A stretch of DNA of 64,000 nucleotides from Bacteriovoracaceae bacterium UBA6153 (GCA_002428265.1 DIUR01000001.1:1-64000), one strand, 5' to 3'; shown: positions 52,023 to 61,678, counted from the stretch's first letter. Made by a program: numbers and translations. Notes: generated by a model not told the origin, from the letters alone.

Positions 52023-53003
52023 ATGATCTCTGATTTTCTCGATGCGCTTCCAAAAGAGGCCTTAGAGAGTTCAAAAAATATGGACTTAAAAATTCGCTCG
52101 GTGAATGCTCACCAGGCGATTGACGCTATTCTCGCAGAAAGTGTTCTAAGAGGGGGAAAACGCTTAAGACCGCTTCTCACTTTTTTAATGGCCCATTTAT
52201 TTAGAGTCGATTTCAAGACTGTCACCCCTTATGCTCGTGCCTCTGAACTCGTTCATGCCGCATCCCTTTCTCACGATGACGTTATCGATAACGCAACTAT
52301 GAGAAGAGGGCATCCTTCAATAAATATTCTTGCTTCAAATAAAAAGGCCGTTTTAGCAGGGGATTATCTCCTGGCCTCAGTGATTGTGGACCTTACCAAT
52401 GCCGGAAATCTGGAATTGGTTCGTGAAATGTCTCTGGTTATAAAAGATCTTTCAGAAGGTGAATGGCTACAGCTAGATTTAATTAGTGAGCGAAATTACT
52501 CTCGCGATATTATCCGTGAAGTTGCTGAGAAAAAAACCTCATCTGTTATGAGTTACTGCTCAGTCGCTCCGGCGATTTTAAGTGGGGCCGATAAAAAAAC
52601 GATTGAGCTTTGTCGTGAGTTTGGAAGAAGACTTGGTCTTGCTTTCCAGTTAATCGACGATACTCTGGATTATTCAGGGACTTCATTAAAAGACCAGGAA
52701 CTGGATCTTCAAAATGGAATCGTGAATGCGGTTGTATTCGAAGTCTTAGATGCCCAGAGTGAATTATTCAAGCGCTTCAAGTCTGGTGAAGAGTTATTAA
52801 GTGTAGTGAAGGGTGTGGATTTTTCTTCTTATGTTGAAATTGTTTCCGTTGAAGCCCACGCTCACTTGGAAGCTGCTAAAAATATTCTTGAAGAGTTGGC
52901 AGTGGTTTTAAAAAGTGATTATGCTGCTAATCCGGAAGAGCTTACTTCTAGAATCGGTGCTCTTGAGTTGATTATTTCTTACATGGCCTTAAGACAAAGC
53001 TAA
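52023..53003 (+). CDS. Polyprenyl diphosphate synthase (long chain)
   Basis: A 326-residue trans-prenyl elongating enzyme. First Asp-rich motif SHDDVID, with GGKRLRP and NATMRRGHPSIN; second motif LIDDTLDYSG. It builds the isoprenoid tail for menaquinone. ATG 52023 gives the usual length; an upstream frame from 51972 is possible. It is divergent from the men operon across about 130 bases that must hold both promoters. Confidence 0.9.
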   Translation: MISDFLDALPKEALESSKNMDLKIRSVNAHQAIDAILAESVLRGGKRLRPLLTFLMAHLFRVDFKTVTPYARASELVHAASLSHDDVIDNATMRRGHPSINILASNKKAVLAGDYLLASVIVDLTNAGNLELVREMSLVIKDLSEGEWLQLDLISERNYSRDIIREVAEKKTSSVMSYCSVAPAILSGADKKTIELCREFGRRLGLAFQLIDDTLDYSGTSLKDQELDLQNGIVNAVVFEVLDAQSELFKRFKSGEELLSVVKGVDFSSYVEIVSVEAHAHLEAAKNILEELAVVLKSDYAANPEELTSRIGALELIISYMALRQS

Positions 53004-53005
53004 AG

Positions 53006-53902
53006 CTATCTTTTAGTCAGCCAGTTAACTTCATAAATATTTTTTTGTAGATTACTTCTAGGGACCCAAAGTGTTCCCGATTCTTTATCACATTCGTATT
53101 GTGCTTTTTTAGGGCAACGGTTTCCTGCACTGTCTTTTATTTTATACTCACACAATCCTGTTTTAGGATTCATTCGTCTTCCTATAATAGTGGAAGAGTG
53201 ATTGCTTTCTTTTTTTACATAGTCAGTTGAGTTAATAATAAAGTCCCAGTCATAGCTGACTGAAGCTGGCTGATTAGACGTTAAGAGAGAGTCGAGCTTA
53301 TCCATAATTTTATCTTCAGCAAATAGCTCAATTGTTCTTGCTCCGACACCGTATCTTCCAACCTGATGTCTTTTTCCGCAGGTCACATCTAAGAGAGCAG
53401 CTGCTTTTTTATCACCGCTTAGTTTATCGAGAACGTCCATAATATTTGGTGGAATTTCATTAAAAGGTTTTGACCCTGCAAGGTTATTTTCACAAACAAT
53501 TTGTTTTAAACTTTTTTCACTTGAAGCAATCTTTTGAAAAAGAAAACTCAGCTCCATCCAGTCGCTGTCCGTGTAGTTTGTCTGTGATTCCAGGCATAGG
53601 CCTTTGCCTTGTTGAGCGAGAATGAGAGCGGCCGTCATATTAGCACCGTATTCCGTAGCATCAGGAATGGACTCATCTTTGACGACATCATTGTTAAAGT
53701 ACTGCAAGGCCATGTCATAAGACGATAGAGGCGTTTTTTCATAGAATGAATAGAGATCAGCACCCGTCCAAAAGACACACCAGTTGTGTTGATTTTGATT
53801 GTTATTTTTGGGCATTGAAGACGTGTCTATGGTTACGTCACTGCAGTCTTGTGCTGAAAGCGTGAAAGAGATGAATAGGGTTAAAAGTAATAAGATCTTC
53901 AT
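53006..53902 (-). CDS. Exported papain-like cysteine protease candidate
   Basis: A 298-residue protein with a signal peptide (about 1-17, ending LSAQD). NQNQHNWCVFWTGADLYSF resembles the active-Cys region of C1-type papain proteases, and SNHSSTIIGRR with IKDSAGNRC the His/Asn region (Asn replaced by Asp). Several extra cysteines suggest disulfides. Fold prediction is moderate; activity unknown. ATG 53902 is preferred over the longer frame from 53953. Confidence 0.55.
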   Translation of the reverse strand: MKILLLLTLFISFTLSAQDCSDVTIDTSSMPKNNNQNQHNWCVFWTGADLYSFYEKTPLSSYDMALQYFNNDVVKDESIPDATEYGANMTAALILAQQGKGLCLESQTNYTDSDWMELSFLFQKIASSEKSLKQIVCENNLAGSKPFNEIPPNIMDVLDKLSGDKKAAALLDVTCGKRHQVGRYGVGARTIELFAEDKIMDKLDSLLTSNQPASVSYDWDFIINSTDYVKKESNHSSTIIGRRMNPKTGLCEYKIKDSAGNRCPKKAQYECDKESGTLWVPRSNLQKNIYEVNWLTKR

Positions 53903-53969
53903 TGGAGGGCTTATCGGAATAATGAGGGATTTATTTAGAGTCACTATAAGCAAAATTGTCGGAAATTAA

Positions 53970-53991
53970 AAGGGCCTCTTTCGAGGCCCTT
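53970..53991 (-). terminator. Intrinsic terminator
   Basis: AAGGGCCTC pairs with GAGGCCCTT around TTTC; on the minus strand TTTTAATT follows. It ends the Cys-rich gene at 54002. Confidence 0.88.
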
Positions 53992-54001
53992 AGCTGTGTT
54001 A

Positions 54002-54658
54002 TTATCTATCAACTCTACAAGTCTGACGACCTTTGATGTCGTATGAACAAGAGTTCAGAGCACGTCTACAAGCTTCACCTTTTACGTCAGTTCCAATTGG
54101 CCCTGTGTAAGAAGCAAAGTATGACTGAATGAAAAGTCCTGATGGATCAAATCTTCTAGCTGAACAGCTCTCAGTTGTATCACGAGGTGGACGTGGTTGT
54201 GGGTATCCGCCACCGCCGTTTCCACGAGTTAAACAACGAACACCAGCAGTGTTTCCACGAGAGAGTTCGTATCTACAAAATTCATTAGACTGTCCACATG
54301 CTTCGTATTCTGTTCTTCCTGTTCCAGAAAAACTTCTTACGATTCCACCGTAGTAATCAACAAGGTCTGTTCTACAACTTACCATTGCTGTTGGAGGAAG
54401 TGGAGGTCTTGAAGGAGTTACCGGGCCGTATTTTAAAACACATTGAGCATCGTAGTATCTACCAGAGCTTTGAGCATTTGATAGAACTCTCGAGCATTCG
54501 TAAGCTGCGTCTGAGCAAGCTGATTGCGCAGAATAACCGTAACGAGTTACTGATTCATACTCATAACCATAGTTGTCGCGAATAACATAAGTACAAGACT
54601 CATCTGCCATTGCTACACTTGCCAGAGTAAGAAGAAGTAGTGCTAATAATTTTTTCAT
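54002..54658 (-). CDS. Exported protein with three Cys-rich repeats
   Basis: A 218-residue protein with a signal peptide (about 1-18, ending AMAD). Three related units of about 50 residues, each with four cysteines: CTYVIRDNYG...ACSDAAYECS...AQC, CRTDLVDYYG...ACGQSNEFCR...VRC and CSARRFDPSG...ACRRALNSCS...QTC. A Pro/Gly-rich linker joins units 2 and 3. The unit is shared with the N-terminus of the next gene upstream. Extracellular, disulfide-rich role likely; no named family. Confidence 0.72.
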   Translation of the reverse strand: MKKLLALLLLTLASVAMADESCTYVIRDNYGYEYESVTRYGYSAQSACSDAAYECSRVLSNAQSSGRYYDAQCVLKYGPVTPSRPPLPPTAMVSCRTDLVDYYGGIVRSFSGTGRTEYEACGQSNEFCRYELSRGNTAGVRCLTRGNGGGGYPQPRPPRDTTESCSARRFDPSGLFIQSYFASYTGPIGTDVKGEACRRALNSCSYDIKGRQTCRVDR

Positions 54659-54710
54659 AAATTCCCCTTTCTATATAGTCGTTGTTGCCGTGAAAACTTT
54701 TAACTTAATA

Positions 54711-55277
54711 CTATCTTGGAAAACGTGGTGGTCTCGCTGGCTTCGGATCAGTTGGACGAGACGGCTCGCGAGGAATAGTTGGCTCGCGTGGTCTTGTTGG
54801 ACGTGATGGCTCACGAGGGTAAGTCGGGCGTTGTGGTTCACGTGGATATGTTGGTCTTTGTGGCTCGCGCGGGTAGTGTGGCTCACGAGGACGATCCGGG
54901 TATGTTGGATATGATGGGTAGCTTGGGTACGATGGGTAGCTCGGGTATGATGGATAAGAAGGATATGATGGATACGTTGGAGCTGGGTTCGTAGGGTATG
55001 TAGGATACTGAGGGTAGCTTGCTGTTACAGATTTAACTTCACAAACTGAACGATAGTGTTGTCCTCTTGATTGATACTCAGAAAGTCTGATTGAACAATC
55101 GAACATTGAATCAGAACACGCAGCACTTGTGCTGTATGATTCTCTGATAAAGCTGTCGTACTCGTTTACGTAGCTTCCCTGATATTCACGAATAACAGTT
55201 GTACAGTATTCAGCAGATGCTGTTACTGAAAATAATGCAGTCAGTGTTAGTAGTAGTGCTTTGATCGTCCCTTTCAT
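54711..55277 (-). CDS. Exported Cys-rich domain with long Pro/Tyr/Arg repeat tail
   Basis: A 188-residue protein. Signal peptide (about 1-22, ending ASAEY), one four-Cys unit (YCTTVIREYQG to SVCEVK) homologous to those of the neighbouring gene, then about 95 residues of PSYPSYP and YPREPQRPT repeats. Such tails resemble wall- or surface-interacting linkers. It lies just upstream of its paralogue on the same strand; a tandem duplication with tail divergence is likely. Confidence 0.72.
   Translation of the reverse strand: MKGTIKALLLTLTALFSVTASAEYCTTVIREYQGSYVNEYDSFIRESYSTSAACSDSMFDCSIRLSEYQSRGQHYRSVCEVKSVTASYPQYPTYPTNPAPTYPSYPSYPSYPSYPSYPSYPSYPTYPDRPREPHYPREPQRPTYPREPQRPTYPREPSRPTRPREPTIPREPSRPTDPKPARPPRFPR
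54714..55000. repeat. Tandem DNA repeats encoding the Pro-rich tail
   Basis: Nine-base units for PSY (seven in a row) followed by longer units for YPREPQRPT-type repeats. The units differ at codon third positions. Repeat number may vary between strains by slippage. Confidence 0.8.
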
Positions 55278-55365
55278 TTATCTCTCCCGGAAATTTTTGA
55301 TTCTCAAGAAGGGGTTTAACTGAGTATTTAAGAATTTACAAACGACGTTAAGCATTTAAATAAAA

Positions 55366-55387
55366 AAAGGCCACTTTCGTGGCCTTT
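55366..55387 (-). terminator. Intrinsic terminator
   Basis: AAAGGCCAC pairs with GTGGCCTTT around TTTC; on the minus strand TTTTTATT follows. It ends lysS and perhaps the whole liv-lysS transcript. Confidence 0.9.
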
Positions 55388-55425
55388 GTAAGTATTTTTT
55401 TCATGGATTTAGGGAAATGGAATCA

Positions 55426-57015
55426 TTATGACACTAGTAATTTAAGCACTCTGTCCTTGCCAATCGTTCTGATGAAGCCCGCAAGCTTCGGTCCTTTTTC
55501 AAGACCGATTAGTTTTCTATACAATAATGTAAAGACAGTCATCGGCTCTAGTTCATGCTTATTGATGATCTCATACATTTTTTCGTGAAGAGTTTTATCA
55601 TCAGCAATATTGTCCCACTCTGTAGATAAGTAAGTGTGAAGCTCGCCGAGGAATGCTGTTTGTTTGGCGTCCATGTCTAGTTTTACGACTTCTTTATTAA
55701 GAGAGAATTTAAATTCATCTGGAGCAGAGTTTTCAATCCAGTAAGCAGCTCTTTGAGCTCGCTCTTGAAATCTTCTTTCATCGCGCTCATTTTTAATTTC
55801 AGCATTGTAAAATCCACGAGCACGTTTGATATCCAGATCGTTGATCTGAAGAACGTTACAAAGGTGGCGGAATGCTGGTTGAAACGGCATCTCTTTTGGA
55901 GTCTCACCAATTTGAGAGAGCTCATACACTCTTTTTGCCATTGCAACTTTTTTCTCGTTACCAGCTTCAAGACCGAAAGCAAGACGTTCCATGCGATCGA
56001 AGTCTTCGTAGTTTTTAATAACATCAAGATCGAATGATAATCCAAAATCAATATTCGTTTTATATGAAGCAAAAATCCAACGAACCATTTCCGGTTCATA
56101 GACATCAAGAACATCATTCACTGTCACGAGGTTCCCTTTTGAAGAACTCATTTTTCCGCCCATCCCTTTAATAGACACGAAGTCGTATTGCAGGTACATC
56201 GGTGCTTTCCACCCGTAGACGTCGGCGACGATATCTTTAGCAGTTGTAAATGATCCACCTTGAGATGAGTGATCTTTTCCACCTGGCTCGAAGTCAACTT
56301 TTTCTACTGACCATCTCATTGGCCAGTCCATTCTCCATGGAAGTTTTGCTCTTGATGTTGTGTCTAGATCAAGGCTTCCTGTGTGCTTGCAGTCTTCAGC
56401 ATCACATACGTAGTCTAATTTATTTTTTCCGTCATACGCTGTCGCCGTTGTTTTATCGCGGTTACATTTTTCGCAATAAACTGAAACTGGCATCCATGAA
56501 TCAGGAAGGGGAGTTGATCTCCACTTGTTAAGAATACCCGCGATCACATCGCGCTTTTCTAGTGTGAGTTTAATTTGAGCTTTATAAGCGCCCTGTCTGT
56601 ATTTCTCAGATTGATAAATGGGTTCAAGCTCAATCCCCATTTTTTTTAGTTGTGCTTCAAAGCTTGCTTCGTGGTGAGCAGCGTATGATTTGTGGTCGCC
56701 AAATGGATCTGGTGTATCAACGATAGGTTGAAATAAGTATTTTGCCAGCTCGTCTTGTTTAGGAAGATTGGCAGGAACTTTTCTGAAAGTATCGTAGTCA
56801 TCCCAAGAGAAAATAAAACGCACTTTTTTTCCGCGTTTTTTTAATCCACGGGCAACTAGTTCAGTCGTCATAACTTCACGGAAGTTTCCGAAGTGAACGA
56901 CACCTGAAGGAGTGATCCCGCTTGCAAGTGTATAAGTGTCTTTGTCTTCCTGACGGATTAGTTTATCGGCAGTAAGATCTGCCCAGTGAACAGCATCGTT
57001 AAGCGCTTGACTCAT
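55426..57015 (-). CDS. lysS: Lysyl-tRNA synthetase, class I
   Basis: A 529-residue class I LysRS, the archaeal-type form found in some bacteria. Rossmann signature SGVVHFGNFREV (HIGH-like) and KMSSSKG (KMSKS-like); zinc-like CEKC and CDAEDC between. It charges tRNA-Lys. The class II enzyme is the usual bacterial form. It lies 24 bases downstream of a small gene that follows the liv cluster. Confidence 0.94.
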   Translation of the reverse strand: MSQALNDAVHWADLTADKLIRQEDKDTYTLASGITPSGVVHFGNFREVMTTELVARGLKKRGKKVRFIFSWDDYDTFRKVPANLPKQDELAKYLFQPIVDTPDPFGDHKSYAAHHEASFEAQLKKMGIELEPIYQSEKYRQGAYKAQIKLTLEKRDVIAGILNKWRSTPLPDSWMPVSVYCEKCNRDKTTATAYDGKNKLDYVCDAEDCKHTGSLDLDTTSRAKLPWRMDWPMRWSVEKVDFEPGGKDHSSQGGSFTTAKDIVADVYGWKAPMYLQYDFVSIKGMGGKMSSSKGNLVTVNDVLDVYEPEMVRWIFASYKTNIDFGLSFDLDVIKNYEDFDRMERLAFGLEAGNEKKVAMAKRVYELSQIGETPKEMPFQPAFRHLCNVLQINDLDIKRARGFYNAEIKNERDERRFQERAQRAAYWIENSAPDEFKFSLNKEVVKLDMDAKQTAFLGELHTYLSTEWDNIADDKTLHEKMYEIINKHELEPMTVFTLLYRKLIGLEKGPKLAGFIRTIGKDRVLKLLVS

Positions 57016-57039
57016 ATGTGGTATCCTTTTTTTAGGTAA

Positions 57040-57246
57040 TTATTCGAGACCAAGACGAATTTTTAAATCATCTTGAGTTAGAGTTCCTTTTTCTACTTCT
57101 AAGTTTGCAACGATCAGCGCTTTTTGAAAAAGCGGTCTATCGGATGCTGTGCAAACAGAGAGGTCGATATGCTTTTGATTTTTTACTTCTGACCATTTTA
57201 CGGCCTGTTTTAATAGAACAATTGCTTCGTCTAATGACATTGTCAT
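57040..57246 (-). CDS. Small hypothetical protein
   Basis: A 68-residue soluble protein. AAGGA precedes ATG 57246. The sequence (SLDEAIVLLKQAVKWSEVKN and ILVANLEVEKGTL-like ALIVANLEVEKGTLTQDDL) is helical with no signature. It sits between livF and lysS on the same strand, 10 bases after livF, so it is co-transcribed. Confidence 0.6.
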   Translation of the reverse strand: MTMSLDEAIVLLKQAVKWSEVKNQKHIDLSVCTASDRPLFQKALIVANLEVEKGTLTQDDLKIRLGLE

Positions 57247-57256
57247 GAATTTATCC

Positions 57257-57976
57257 TTAATTACCCAGGTATGCTTTTTTGATTTCTGGGTTAGATAATA
57301 ATTCACTCGATTTGCCTTGCAAAGTGATTTCACCATTGGTGAGAACATAAGCACGGTGAGAGATTTTGAGCGCGAGATTAGCATTTTGCTCGACCAATAA
57401 AATCGTCATTCCATTCTGGTTAATTTCTGTGATGGCCCTAAAAATTGTTCCAACCAGAATCGGCGCAATTCCAAGTGAAGGTTCGTCTAAAAGAAGAAGT
57501 TTAGGCCTAGACATATAAGCGCGGGCAATCGCTAGCATTTGCTGTTCTCCTCCTGAGAGAGTTTGAGCAAGCTGGCTTCGGCGCTCTAATAATTTTGGAA
57601 AAAGATTATAAACAAATTCTAAATCTGTTTTAATTCCCGCATTGTCTCGACGCAGGTAAGCACCCATATCAAGATTTTCTTTAATCGATAAATTGGCAAA
57701 AATCTGGCGTCCTTCAGGTGACTGAGCGAGTCCTAGAGCGGTAATGCGGTGAGCGGGAAGATTTTGAATCGACTGGTTATCAAAATTAATTTCACCAGCT
57801 GTTGCTTTTAGAAGTCCCGAAATCGTGTGAAGAGTTGTTGTTTTTCCGGCCCCGTTACTTCCTAACAATGTTACGATTTCACCGCGCTCGATAGAAAGAC
57901 TAATATTTTTTACCGCGTGAATATTTCCGTAATAAGTATTTAAATTTTTAATTTCTAAAATGGGATGAGTGCTCAT
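57257..57976 (-). CDS. livF: Branched-chain amino-acid ABC transporter ATPase
   Basis: A 239-residue ATPase: Walker A GSNGAGKTT, signature LSGGEQQML, Walker B LLLLDEPSLG. LivF class by length and the end VLTNGEITLQGKSSELL. It powers the importer with LivG. Confidence 0.92.
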   Translation of the reverse strand: MSTHPILEIKNLNTYYGNIHAVKNISLSIERGEIVTLLGSNGAGKTTTLHTISGLLKATAGEINFDNQSIQNLPAHRITALGLAQSPEGRQIFANLSIKENLDMGAYLRRDNAGIKTDLEFVYNLFPKLLERRSQLAQTLSGGEQQMLAIARAYMSRPKLLLLDEPSLGIAPILVGTIFRAITEINQNGMTILLVEQNANLALKISHRAYVLTNGEITLQGKSSELLSNPEIKKAYLGN

Positions 57977-57978
57977 AT

Positions 57979-58758
57979 CTAGTGTGCCTCCACATCTATT
58001 TCGGCCCCAAGATAGGCCTCAATAACTTTAGGATTAGACTGAACTTCTTTAGCAGAACCAGAGGCAATCAAATTTCCATAATCTAAAACGAAAATTTTTT
58101 CTGCAATCTGCATGACGAGATTCATATCGTGTTCAATTAAAATAATGGCGATTTTAAATTCCTCGCGAATAAAATGAATCAGATTAGAGAGCTCTTTAGT
58201 CTCCGTTGGGTTCATTCCGGCCGCAGGCTCATCCAATAAAAGAAGTTTTGGTTTGGTGGCCAGTGCTCGTGCCATTTCTAATTTTCTTTGAGCACCGTAA
58301 GGGAGATTTTTTGCAAGAAGATCTTTCTTGTCTTCAAGTCCAAAGAGTTTTAGCAGTCTAATGGACTCTTCAATGATGGCGGCTTCTTCAACTTTATATT
58401 TTTTTGTTTTAAAAATCCCATCGAAAAATGAGTATTGGATTCTCGTATGTCTGGCGATTTTTAAATTGTCGATGACACTTAAATTATTAAAGAGTCTGAT
58501 GTTTTGAAAAGTTCTAGCGATACCAAGCTTGGTAATGTCAGAGGCCTTTTTAGTGTTGATAGGAGAGCCATCTAAAGTCACGCTTCCTTCTGTCGGAGTG
58601 TAAATTCCAGTGATGGTATTAAAGAGTGTGGTTTTTCCAGCACCATTGGGGCCGATGACCGCGATAAGATCAGTAGGGCCGACTTCAAAACTTACGTCTC
58701 TCACGGCCGTGAGTCCGCCAAATTTCATAGTGACATTTTTTATGCTAAGAAGAGACAT
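57979..58758 (-). CDS. livG: Branched-chain amino-acid ABC transporter ATPase
   Basis: A 259-residue ATPase: Walker A GPNGAGKTT, signature region LPYGAQRKLEMARAL (GAQR in place of SGGQ, usual for LivG) and Walker B LLLLDEPAAGMNP. Two bases before livF. Confidence 0.92.
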   Translation of the reverse strand: MSLLSIKNVTMKFGGLTAVRDVSFEVGPTDLIAVIGPNGAGKTTLFNTITGIYTPTEGSVTLDGSPINTKKASDITKLGIARTFQNIRLFNNLSVIDNLKIARHTRIQYSFFDGIFKTKKYKVEEAAIIEESIRLLKLFGLEDKKDLLAKNLPYGAQRKLEMARALATKPKLLLLDEPAAGMNPTETKELSNLIHFIREEFKIAIILIEHDMNLVMQIAEKIFVLDYGNLIASGSAKEVQSNPKVIEAYLGAEIDVEAH

Positions 58759-59643
58759 TTATGCCGCTCCTTTTTGAAGCTTCTTTGCAAATCTTTTCTT
58801 TTCAAAGATTTCATGTGGACCAAAAATTCCTTGAGGTCTGGTCAGCATTAAAATAATCATGAGGGCAGAGTAAATCGACATTCTCCACACCGAGATATCT
58901 GAGCCGATGAGTTTTAAAATTTCTGGAAGTAACGTGAGGATGATAGCTCCAACAATGGAGCCGGAAACAGAGCCTTGTCCACCTAAGATAACCATGACTA
59001 AAATACACACACTCCACATAAAGTTGAAGTTATTCGGATGTAAAAACTGCTGGTCATGAGCAACGAGGGCACCGGCAATACCGGCAATGCCTGCGCCAAT
59101 GATGAATGAGAAAAGTTTAAACCTAAATAGGTTGATCCCCATTGTCTCACTTGCGACTTCATCTTCTCTGATAGAAATAATCGCTCTTCCAAATGCCGAG
59201 CGTTTAAGATTTAACATAAAGATGGTGGTGAGAATAACGATTCCCCAAACCCAAAAAGAATTGGTCCATTTAGGAATGTTGGTAAAGCCTCTAGGGCCTC
59301 CGACACTTTCTGTATGCATGATAATGATTCTTAAGATTTCACTAAAGCCGATAGTCGCAATGGCGAGGTAGTCGCCTTTTAAGCGCAGGCATGGAACACC
59401 AATTAAGAGTCCACATAGAGCGGCTGCACTAAAGCCCACACTAATGGAGATAAGCATGTTGATCATCGGGTCTACAGGCAGAGCAAAATAAACTCCATAA
59501 ATCGCACTGGCGTATGCACCAACTCCCCAAAAACCCGCATGGCCTAATGAAAACTGGCCACAATAGCCGTTAATAAGATTAAGGCTTAAGGTTAAGGTGA
59601 TGAAGATTCCAATGTTACTTATAATCTGAAGATAATAATCCAT
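58759..59643 (-). CDS. livM: Branched-chain amino-acid ABC transporter permease
   Basis: A 294-residue membrane protein with about nine or ten helices; GYCGQFSLGHAGFWGVGAYASAI and LGGQGSVSGSIVGA are LivM hallmarks. ATG 59643 is chosen; the longer frame enters livH. Confidence 0.9.
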   Translation of the reverse strand: MDYYLQIISNIGIFITLTLSLNLINGYCGQFSLGHAGFWGVGAYASAIYGVYFALPVDPMINMLISISVGFSAAALCGLLIGVPCLRLKGDYLAIATIGFSEILRIIIMHTESVGGPRGFTNIPKWTNSFWVWGIVILTTIFMLNLKRSAFGRAIISIREDEVASETMGINLFRFKLFSFIIGAGIAGIAGALVAHDQQFLHPNNFNFMWSVCILVMVILGGQGSVSGSIVGAIILTLLPEILKLIGSDISVWRMSIYSALMIILMLTRPQGIFGPHEIFEKKRFAKKLQKGAA

Positions 59644-59644
59644 A

Positions 59645-60541
59645 TTAGACTTTCTCCTTTGAGTTTTTCCCCAGGATTCCACCGGGCCTAACAAGAAGAA
59701 TAATAATTAAAATAAAAAAAGAAACGCCGTCTCTCCAACTGGATTTATAAAGTCCGCTGACCATGTTTTCGGCGATCCCGATAATATAGCCTCCGAGAGC
59801 AGCTCCTGGAATGATACCAATTCCACCGACAACGGCGGCGACAAAGGCCTTTAATCCAAGACTGAGTCCCATCATAGGCTCGACTGACATGGTGTAGCCC
59901 ATAAGGATTCCAGCAAGACCTGCGAGCGAGGCCCCCAGAAAAAAAGTAAAAGCGATAATTCTATTGGTGTTAATTCCCATCAGTTCAGCGGCCTTCAAAT
60001 TATATGAAGCAGCTCTCATGGCCACACCAATACGGGTATAGTGGGTAAGCCACCATAAAAAAATCAGAATAAAAATAGTTAAGAAGAAGATAAAAATTTG
60101 AATGTTTGAAACATTCACTTCACCAAAGTTGTACACGACTTCAGTAAAAACCGGTCGAACTGTTTTTGGGTCTGCACCAAAGACTAGCTGGCCTGTATAT
60201 TGGAAAAACATAGAGGCACCAATCGCGGTAATGAGTGCAGGGATTCTTCCTTCGCCTCTAATTGGCCTATAGATTAATCTCTCGACGATTAAAGCAACAA
60301 TGCCTGCGCCAAGCATAGAAGCTATGATGGCAACAGGCATAGGAAGATTAAATTTTAGAGCAAAGTAGCCACAAAAAGCACCCATCATCAGAAATTCGCC
60401 GTGAGCGAAATTAACTAATCGAATGATTCCGTAAACCATGGTGTAACCCAGGGCGACCATTGCGTACAATGAGCCCTGAGCGATACCGTTAATGAGATAT
60501 TGAAGACAATCCCAAAAGAAATAAATCGTATCTTGCGACAT
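59645..60541 (-). CDS. livH: Branched-chain amino-acid ABC transporter permease
   Basis: A 298-residue membrane protein: GSLYAMVALGYTMVYGIIRLVNFAHG and VGGIGIIPGAALGG are LivH hallmarks. One base before livM. Confidence 0.92.
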   Translation of the reverse strand: MSQDTIYFFWDCLQYLINGIAQGSLYAMVALGYTMVYGIIRLVNFAHGEFLMMGAFCGYFALKFNLPMPVAIIASMLGAGIVALIVERLIYRPIRGEGRIPALITAIGASMFFQYTGQLVFGADPKTVRPVFTEVVYNFGEVNVSNIQIFIFFLTIFILIFLWWLTHYTRIGVAMRAASYNLKAAELMGINTNRIIAFTFFLGASLAGLAGILMGYTMSVEPMMGLSLGLKAFVAAVVGGIGIIPGAALGGYIIGIAENMVSGLYKSSWRDGVSFFILIIILLVRPGGILGKNSKEKV

Positions 60542-60550
60542 AGTTAGTCC

Positions 60551-61678
60551 TTAAGGATTTACTCTCGAGTGAAACACGTATCCAGAAGGAGTTGCTTCAA
60601 GAACAACTGCAGACTTCGTAGGGTTTCTGTCTTTATCAAATGTAATTGTTCCAGTGATACCTTGGTAACCTTTAGTCGCTACAAGAGCAGCTCTGATATC
60701 AGCAGGCTTTGTTGATTTTGCTCTCTTAATGGCATCAGCAACAATTCCAAGTGAGTCGTATCCAAGAGCAGCGAAGCTTCCTGGTTTTACTCCGTATGCT
60801 TTTTCATATTCTTTTACGAAATTTTGAACAACGGGAGATTTATCATCTGGAGCAAAGTGGTTAGAGATGTATGACCCCTTAACGGCTTCACCAGCGATTT
60901 CGAAAAGTTTTGGTGAATCCCATCCGTCACCACCAAGAAATGGAACGTTAATTCCAAGTGCGCGAGCTTGCTTAACAATTAAACCCGCTTCAACATAATA
61001 TCCCGGGATAAAAATGAAGTCAGGGTTAGCTCTTTTTACTTTTCTTAAAATAGATTGGAAGTCAGTGTCTTTTGCTGAATAAGTAAGCTCTTCAGATGAA
61101 GCCATTTTTCCGCCTAGCTTTGCGAACTCATCGCCGAAAGCTTTTGCTAAACCTTTAGAGTAATCAGAAGTTGTTTCAACTAAGATTAGTCCTTTTGTTT
61201 TTTTCAGTGTGTTTACAGCAAATTTCGCCATAACAACACCCTGGAAATCATCAGTGAAACACGCGCGTGTAATATAGTCACCAACCATCGTAACCTTCGC
61301 ATTCGTGGCCGTTGGAGTGATGAAAGGAATTTTTGCTTCTTGAACGATAGGAGCAGAAGCAAGCGCCAGAGATGATGTGGGAGCTCCAATCATCACAGAA
61401 ACTTTATCCACGCTTAAGAGTTTTCTTGTAGCGTTTGTAGACTCGATGGCTTCAGACTTGTCATCTTCAATGATCAAATCAAACTTTTTGCCTGGAGCTT
61501 TTTTTAGTTTTTCATACGCAAGCTTAATACCATTGGTATTTTCTTGTCCAAACGTTGCGGTAGCTCCCGTCATAGGTGAGACTACGCCGATCTTTAAATC
61601 TGCGGCCATAGCAGATCCAGAAATCATTAAGCATGCGATAATTGCCAACATTCTGTGCGGCATTGGTGTCCTGATCAT
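60551..61678 (-). CDS. Branched-chain amino-acid substrate-binding protein
   Basis: A 375-residue periplasmic binding protein (type I fold) with a signal peptide (about 1-25, ending AMAAD). LKIGVVSPMTGATATFGQ and FIFIPGYYVEAGLIVKQAR are family features. First gene of the liv operon; AAAGGAG precedes its ATG. Ligand (Leu/Ile/Val or related) is inferred from the neighbours. Confidence 0.9.
   Translation of the reverse strand: MIRTPMPHRMLAIIACLMISGSAMAADLKIGVVSPMTGATATFGQENTNGIKLAYEKLKKAPGKKFDLIIEDDKSEAIESTNATRKLLSVDKVSVMIGAPTSSLALASAPIVQEAKIPFITPTATNAKVTMVGDYITRACFTDDFQGVVMAKFAVNTLKKTKGLILVETTSDYSKGLAKAFGDEFAKLGGKMASSEELTYSAKDTDFQSILRKVKRANPDFIFIPGYYVEAGLIVKQARALGINVPFLGGDGWDSPKLFEIAGEAVKGSYISNHFAPDDKSPVVQNFVKEYEKAYGVKPGSFAALGYDSLGIVADAIKRAKSTKPADIRAALVATKGYQGITGTITFDKDRNPTKSAVVLEATPSGYVFHSRVNP

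Noticed and set aside
46357..53003. Menaquinone operon as a novel cluster
   Set aside because: Gene content is the classical pathway; only the order is of note.
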